DNA from: JAFARE01 sp035566535
GTDB lineage: Bacteria; Chloroflexota; Dormibacteria; Aeolococcales; Aeolococcaceae
NCBI GenBank assembly: GCA_035566535.1
Contig: DATMRA010000031.1
Location: forward strand, 1-17,512
DNA length: 17,512 nucleotides
Direction: 5' to 3'
Shown: one piece after another, positions 13,798 through 17,512 of the stretch
Position numbering within the stretch: the stretch's first letter is position 1
How the letters are laid out: each line of letters begins with the position of its first letter
Notes under the pieces: generated by a model
Seen by the model: only the letters and a program-made list of their open reading frames with translations
Told to the model about the DNA's origin: nothing
Database searches by the model: none
Made by a program: the position numbers and the translations under genes

Positions 13798-15030
13798 GTG
13801 GAGGAGATTCAGTTCGCCGACGGCCTCGACGCGCCCGACCGGCTCGCTTTCGGCCTGGCGGCGGGGCAATTGATGATCGTCGTCGCGGGTGCTTTGCTCG
13901 CGTATGCGCTCATACGGTCCTCGCTGCCGGCCGCGGTGTCCGCGCCGGCTGCGTTGACGCTCGGCGCGGTCGCCGCAACCCTGGGCTGGCTCCGGGTGGC
14001 CGGCCGGCCGGCGCTCGACTGGGCGATCTTCGTGTGGAGCTATGCCACGCAGCCCCGGGCTGGGCTGCTGCGCATCGAGACCGAATCCCCGGTCCTGGCC
14101 GGCACAGGGCTCGTGGTTCCGACTTCATCCTCTGCGGTTGCCGCCACGCGGCCGGCGCACACGATCATTCCGCTACGCCCCTACGTGCTCTGCGACAACG
14201 GCGCTGTCGCAGGGGTATCAGGCTTGGCGCAGCTGGCGCGCAGCCAGCCGCCACGGCCGGCGCGTGCGCTCCGGATCGGTGGCGCGCGCAGGATCGCGCT
14301 TTTCTCCCTCAAGGGTGGAACCGGGCGAAGCATGCTCGCGAGTGAGCTGGCCTGCTTGCTGGCGGCACCCGCCTCCGGCGGCGATGCCCCATCGAAGTCC
14401 CGCGTGGCGTTGCTCGACCTCGACGTGCGCAGTCCGAGCATCGGCCTCCGCCTGGGGATCACGCACCTGACCGTGATGGATTTCGCGCTGGCTCCACTCG
14501 ACGACCGGCGGGTCGTCGAGTTCATGGTGAGCCACGCTTCCGGCGTCGAAGTGTTGCTGGGCACGTCCGACCCGACTTCCTCCGATTGGCCGCTCAACGA
14601 GGATCTGGTCCGAGAGATCCTTCGCGAGCTCGACCTGGAAGGGTTCGACGTGGTCGTCACTGACGTGTCGGCTCACCTCAGCCCGCTGGCCCGGGCGGTG
14701 CTCACCTCAGCGGACGACGTCTTCGTCGTCGTCACGGCGACGGCGGCGGGCGTCCAGGACGCATACCGCAGCACGGAGGCACTGCGACGCATCGGAGTGC
14801 GCCACCAGCTGCGCTACCTGCTGAACCGCGCGCGTAGCGGCGTCGACTTGAGCATCGCGATGGCCGATCTCGGCGGTCAGCTGGTCGCTGAGATCCCCGA
14901 GGACCCACGCGTCGTTGACGCCGAGAACCGGCACCAGGTCGTCGCCGAGTCAGGCGGTGAGGCGGCGATGGCTCTGCACCGTCTGGCGCGACGGCTCTCG
15001 CGCGAGCAGGCCACGCAATGGTCACGCTGA
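13798..15030 (+). CDS. PrgI-like membrane domain fused to a MinD/ParA-like ATPase
   Basis: The 410-residue product starts at GTG 13798, 6 bases after GGGGAGG; upstream GTG 13780 and ATG 13783 lack such a site. Residues 1-87 resemble PrgI/TcpE proteins of type IV secretion systems: IQFADGLDAPDRLAFGLAAG followed by two membrane helices (about 24-40 and 48-66) and a short SYATQPRAG end. After a linker, residues 164-400 are a MinD/CpaE-like P-loop domain. The deviant Walker A is KGGTGRS (172-178), with Arg177 where Lys is expected. LLDLDVRSPS (205-214) matches the Walker A' region and FDVVVTDVSAHLSPL (283-297) the Walker B region. The signature Lys172 is kept. The next gene, a VirB4-type ATPase, overlaps it by 13 bases, so the two products are probably made together and act at the membrane. 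The fusion is unusual. The domain calls are from motif reading. Confidence 0.78.
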   Translation: MEEIQFADGLDAPDRLAFGLAAGQLMIVVAGALLAYALIRSSLPAAVSAPAALTLGAVAATLGWLRVAGRPALDWAIFVWSYATQPRAGLLRIETESPVLAGTGLVVPTSSSAVAATRPAHTIIPLRPYVLCDNGAVAGVSGLAQLARSQPPRPARALRIGGARRIALFSLKGGTGRSMLASELACLLAAPASGGDAPSKSRVALLDLDVRSPSIGLRLGITHLTVMDFALAPLDDRRVVEFMVSHASGVEVLLGTSDPTSSDWPLNEDLVREILRELDLEGFDVVVTDVSAHLSPLARAVLTSADDVFVVVTATAAGVQDAYRSTEALRRIGVRHQLRYLLNRARSGVDLSIAMADLGGQLVAEIPEDPRVVDAENRHQVVAESGGEAAMALHRLARRLSREQATQWSR

Positions 15031-17150
15031 CTTCTGCGCTGCGCAACCGGAGCAAGGCAGGCGTCAGGCTCCAAGGAGTCGGCCCATTTCGGGTCGATGG
15101 CGACCACATCCTGCATCCCGACGGCAGCGTGAGCGCGGTGCTCACCACAGGCGATCTCGACGTCGAAGCGCTGGATGCCACCCGCCGCGCGGCGGTGCTC
15201 GCAGCGTTTGCACGGTTGTGCCACACAATCGACTGGCCGTTCCAGATGCTTGTGCGCGTGGAACCCGTGGTTCCGGCGCGGGCCGAAGACGTGAAGCCGT
15301 CGCCCCTGCATCCCACCCTCGACGGAGCAATGCAGGTCTTCTGGAGCGCGCAGCTCAACGAGACCGCTCCGCATCGCCGTGAAGTGCTGCTTGCAACCCG
15401 CGCACCGCGCATCGAGGCGTTGCACGCTGCGGTTGCGCGCATCGCGGAGAGCGCTCGCGCCATGGGCATTGATGCACGCCGGCTCAGTGGCAACCCGTTG
15501 CACGAGGCGCTGACTCGTGGCGCACCCGCGGATGCGCCGGTGGCGTGGTCCGTCGAGCCGCAGCACCTCGCCGTCGGCGGGATGTATGTGCGCAGCTTTG
15601 CCTTGCGGCGACTTCCCGGTCACGCGGTGACCGCGGGGTGGCTCGCACCGCTGTTGCAGCTCCCCACGGAATGCGACGTCGCAATTCATATGTCACCGGC
15701 GTCGCTCGGCGATGCGCTGCACTCGCTTGGCCGGCGCCTGCGCGACTTCTCGGCGCACCGAATGCTCGAGGCTGAACGCGGCGTTGTCGGGGACGTGCAC
15801 GTGGACATCGCCTTGGACTCCGCGTTCGCACTGCGCAACCGGCTGGCGCGCAATCAGGGGCGACCCATGCACCTGTCTGTCACGGTCGCGGTTCGCGCCC
15901 GCACGTTGGAGGAGTTGCATCGGCGCAGCGAGTTGGCCCGCCTCGCGTTTCACGCGGCGCTCGCCGCAGCAGAGCCGGCGCACTTCCGGCACCTCAGCGC
16001 GTACGTGACGACGCTGCCGCTCGCACGCGACGCGCTGGCCGCCGGCAAGCTCGTCGAGTCGAGCGCTGCCGCCACGTGTATCCCCTGGGTGGAATCCGGC
16101 TGCTCCGACCCCGGGGGCTATCGCATAGGTGCCGGGCTCCAGACGGGGGTCCCCGTATCGCTCGCGCCGTTCGACACCGCGCTTCACAACAACGCGAACG
16201 TCGCCGTGCTGGCTGCGTCTGGGCACGGCAAGAGCTTCGCGGTGGGAACGCTGGTGCTGGAGGCTGCGACTCAGGGTGCCGGCGCCACGATCATCGATCC
16301 CGAAGGAGAGTACGAGGGCGTCGTGCGGGCGCTGGGCGGGAACTACCTGACACTCGCGCTGGGGACTGACGCAGCGGTGAACGTGTTCGACGCGTGCGGC
16401 GACGAGCCCGGTGAGGCCGAGACGCCAGTCACCGAACTGGTAGCGGTCATGTGCGGCGGAAAGCTCAGCGACGTCCAGCGCGCGTACATCGACGCAGCCG
16501 CGCGCGAGGCGCGGGTTCGGGCCGCCGCCGCGGAGCGCGTGCCAGTGCTCGGCGACTGCGTGCCGATGCTCGAGAATGATGCCCGCGACGTTGCCGTCGT
16601 GGTGCGCCGCTTTTGCAGCGGTGGATTGGGTTCTCTGTTCAACCGGCCGACGACGCTCCGGCTCGACCACGCCATCTGCGGTATCTCCCTGCGCGACCTG
16701 CCTGCGGAGCACGTCGCAGCAGCGACGCTCATCGTCGCGCGCTGGTTGTGGGGGCTGGTGCGCAGCGACCGTCGGCGCCGGCACATCGTCTTCGACGAGG
16801 TCGGCGCACTGTGTGCCCACCCGGCGTTGCGGACGCTCCTGGTGCAGCTCGCCCGGCGCTGCCGAAAGTACGGCGCGTCGTTGGTGGTTGCCACGCAGAA
16901 CGCGCAGGACCTTCTGGGCACGGACGAGGGCTGTGTCGTGGCCACCAACTGCGCCATCGTCCTGCTCGGCGGACACAGGCCGGCGGAGACGGCGCGCATG
17001 GAGCACGCCTTCGGGCTCACCCCTGGGCAGCGTCATTTCCTCGAGACGGCGGCACGCGGCGAGTTCCTCCTGATGGCGGGCGATCGGAGGCTCGAGATGC
17101 GCATCGAGGTGCCTGAGATGCACCATGGCATCCTCACCCGAACCTCTTGA
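15018..17150 (+). CDS. VirB4-type secretion/conjugation ATPase
   Basis: The 710-residue protein has a VirB4/TrbE/CagE-like N-terminal half (about 20-345) and a C-terminal motor domain. The motor has Walker A ASGHGKSF (400-407, Lys405), IIDPEGEYEGV (425-435), Walker B HIVFDEVG (589-596, Asp593-Glu594), VVATQNAQDLL (623-633) and the late GEFLLMAGDRR (681-691) typical of VirB4. VirB4 proteins drive assembly and substrate transport in type IV secretion systems at the inner membrane. ATG 15018 overlaps the preceding gene by 13 bases, with a weak AGCAGG site 7 bases upstream, which suggests coupled translation. No VirD4 coupling protein, relaxase, VirB6 or VirB8 gene lies in the window. The next gene is nrdJ, separated by 171 bases with its own promoter. 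Family membership is clear; role is open. Confidence 0.88.
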   Translation: MVTLTSALRNRSKAGVRLQGVGPFRVDGDHILHPDGSVSAVLTTGDLDVEALDATRRAAVLAAFARLCHTIDWPFQMLVRVEPVVPARAEDVKPSPLHPTLDGAMQVFWSAQLNETAPHRREVLLATRAPRIEALHAAVARIAESARAMGIDARRLSGNPLHEALTRGAPADAPVAWSVEPQHLAVGGMYVRSFALRRLPGHAVTAGWLAPLLQLPTECDVAIHMSPASLGDALHSLGRRLRDFSAHRMLEAERGVVGDVHVDIALDSAFALRNRLARNQGRPMHLSVTVAVRARTLEELHRRSELARLAFHAALAAAEPAHFRHLSAYVTTLPLARDALAAGKLVESSAAATCIPWVESGCSDPGGYRIGAGLQTGVPVSLAPFDTALHNNANVAVLAASGHGKSFAVGTLVLEAATQGAGATIIDPEGEYEGVVRALGGNYLTLALGTDAAVNVFDACGDEPGEAETPVTELVAVMCGGKLSDVQRAYIDAAAREARVRAAAAERVPVLGDCVPMLENDARDVAVVVRRFCSGGLGSLFNRPTTLRLDHAICGISLRDLPAEHVAAATLIVARWLWGLVRSDRRRRHIVFDEVGALCAHPALRTLLVQLARRCRKYGASLVVATQNAQDLLGTDEGCVVATNCAIVLLGGHRPAETARMEHAFGLTPGQRHFLETAARGEFLLMAGDRRLEMRIEVPEMHHGILTRTS

Positions 17151-17168
17151 CGTTTTACCCGGCCAGTC

Positions 17169-17217
17169 TCAAGATATGGGGGCTCCTGGTCGGGCGGACC
17201 CCAACATGTGGGATAAT
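17169..17217 (+). promoter_or_regulatory. nrdJ promoter with two NrdR-box-like sites
   Basis: CAAGATATGGGG (17170-17181) resembles one half-variant of known NrdR boxes (CAAGATATAGTG). The near-palindrome CCAACATGTGGG (17201-17212) is a second candidate. Aligned on the shared CAA, the sites are exactly 32 bases apart, about three helical turns, as expected for tandem NrdR boxes. The second box abuts a GATAAT -10-like hexamer (17212-17217). Binding by NrdR would repress nrdJ when dATP is plentiful. No good -35 was seen. The nrdR gene is not in the window. The remaining leader, about 100 bases, is too short for a cobalamin riboswitch. Confidence 0.55.
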
Positions 17218-17321
17218 GTGAGGGTTCACAGACGCAGAGGTCGGGCACATCCGACCCGCCGGGCGCAGTCTCTCCTTACGTCTCAGCACCGTCAAGCGCC
17301 CACCAGATAAGAGGAAACATC

Positions 17322-17512
17322 GTGGACCCGTCTGCTTCGAACGTCCCCTCCCAAGACTCGCCCGGCACGTCCGATATCAACCAGCAGAGCGCCCCGCCCA
17401 GCGTGCAGGACGCCGCGGAGCTCGCGGGTTCCGTACAACTGCAGGGATCCGGGCTCCGGGTCGAACGGCGCTTCACCGAGGCGGGGATCCACCCCTTCGA
17501 CGAGGTGCGATG
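17322..17512 (+). CDS. nrdJ: Adenosylcobalamin-dependent ribonucleotide reductase, N-terminal fragment
   Basis: The gene runs off the window after 63 complete codons. GTG 17322 lies 7 bases after AGAGG. The first 43 residues are a polar, Ser/Pro/Gln-rich extension. The following GLRVERRFTEAGIHPFDEVR is the characteristic start of class II ribonucleotide reductases, which normally continue with W and the fold that reduces ribonucleotides to deoxyribonucleotides using vitamin B12. The active-site cysteines and any C-terminal zinc-binding region lie beyond the end. The NrdR-box-like pair upstream supports the assignment. A class I alpha subunit is less likely from this N-terminal motif. Confidence 0.8.
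   Translation, partial: MDPSASNVPSQDSPGTSDINQQSAPPSVQDAAELAGSVQLQGSGLRVERRFTEAGIHPFDEVR

Noticed and set aside
15693..17126. Long open frame antisense to the VirB4 gene (about 475 codons)
   Set aside because: It mirrors the VirB4 coding frame, is rich in Arg/His, and has no start signal or recognisable motif.
13798..17150. Complete integrative conjugative element
   Set aside because: Only PrgI-like and VirB4-like functions are present; there is no relaxase, integrase, coupling protein or flanking direct repeat in the window.
17218..17321. Cobalamin riboswitch in the nrdJ leader
   Set aside because: The leader is about 100 bases, roughly half the length needed, and I see no B12-box-like core; NrdR-type sites explain the region better.

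Overview
This is a GC-rich chromosomal window from a bacterium that fits the Actinobacteriota / Chloroflexota / Dormibacterota part of the tree. The reasons are GTG (and probably CTG) starts, a leaderless-looking promoter, a HspR-type MerR regulator, a DUF3618-like gene next to a holin-superfamily-III-like gene, a serine/proline/threonine-tailed class A PBP, a PrgI/VirB4 pair and a B12-type ribonucleotide reductase. The phylum is an inference from gene content only. I see no insertion sequence, integrase, CRISPR array or rRNA.

Layout. (i) 1-2750: a secreted Asp-box (BNR, sialidase-fold) protein with a possible C-terminal sorting signal; then about 260 bases packed with nested inverted repeats, running into the CCA end of a minus-strand tRNA-Gln(CTG); then a small leaderless zinc-ribbon gene. 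(ii) 2766-6864, all on the minus strand, read from high to low coordinates: a HspR/MerR-like regulator, a stand-alone receiver protein, a decayed second copy of the MerR DNA-binding half, a holin-III-like membrane protein, a DUF3618-like membrane protein and a class A penicillin-binding protein. The lower part is tightly packed (ATGA overlap, then a 43-base overlap) and looks like a cell-envelope operon. (iii) 7034-9904: a small membrane protein, a GT20 trehalose-6-phosphate synthase family enzyme whose best ribosome-binding site points to a CTG start, and an alpha/beta hydrolase. (iv) 9989-13665, minus strand: a second Asp-box protein and an NAD(P)-dependent aldehyde dehydrogenase. (v) 13798-17150, plus strand: a two-gene module made of a PrgI-like membrane domain fused to a MinD/ParA-like ATPase, overlapping a VirB4-type ATPase gene. 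(vi) 17151-17512: a promoter region with two NrdR-box-like sites 32 bases apart, then the first 63 complete codons of nrdJ.

The most unusual content is the module in (v). PrgI and VirB4 normally belong to type IV secretion or conjugation machines. Here they stand without relaxase, coupling protein or pore genes in view, between an aldehyde dehydrogenase and nrdJ. The PrgI part is fused to a MinD-like ATPase whose P-loop has arginine where the second P-loop lysine is expected. Second in interest are the structured block beside the tRNA, the MerR relic whose stop codon overlaps the next gene's start, and the NrdR-box pair.
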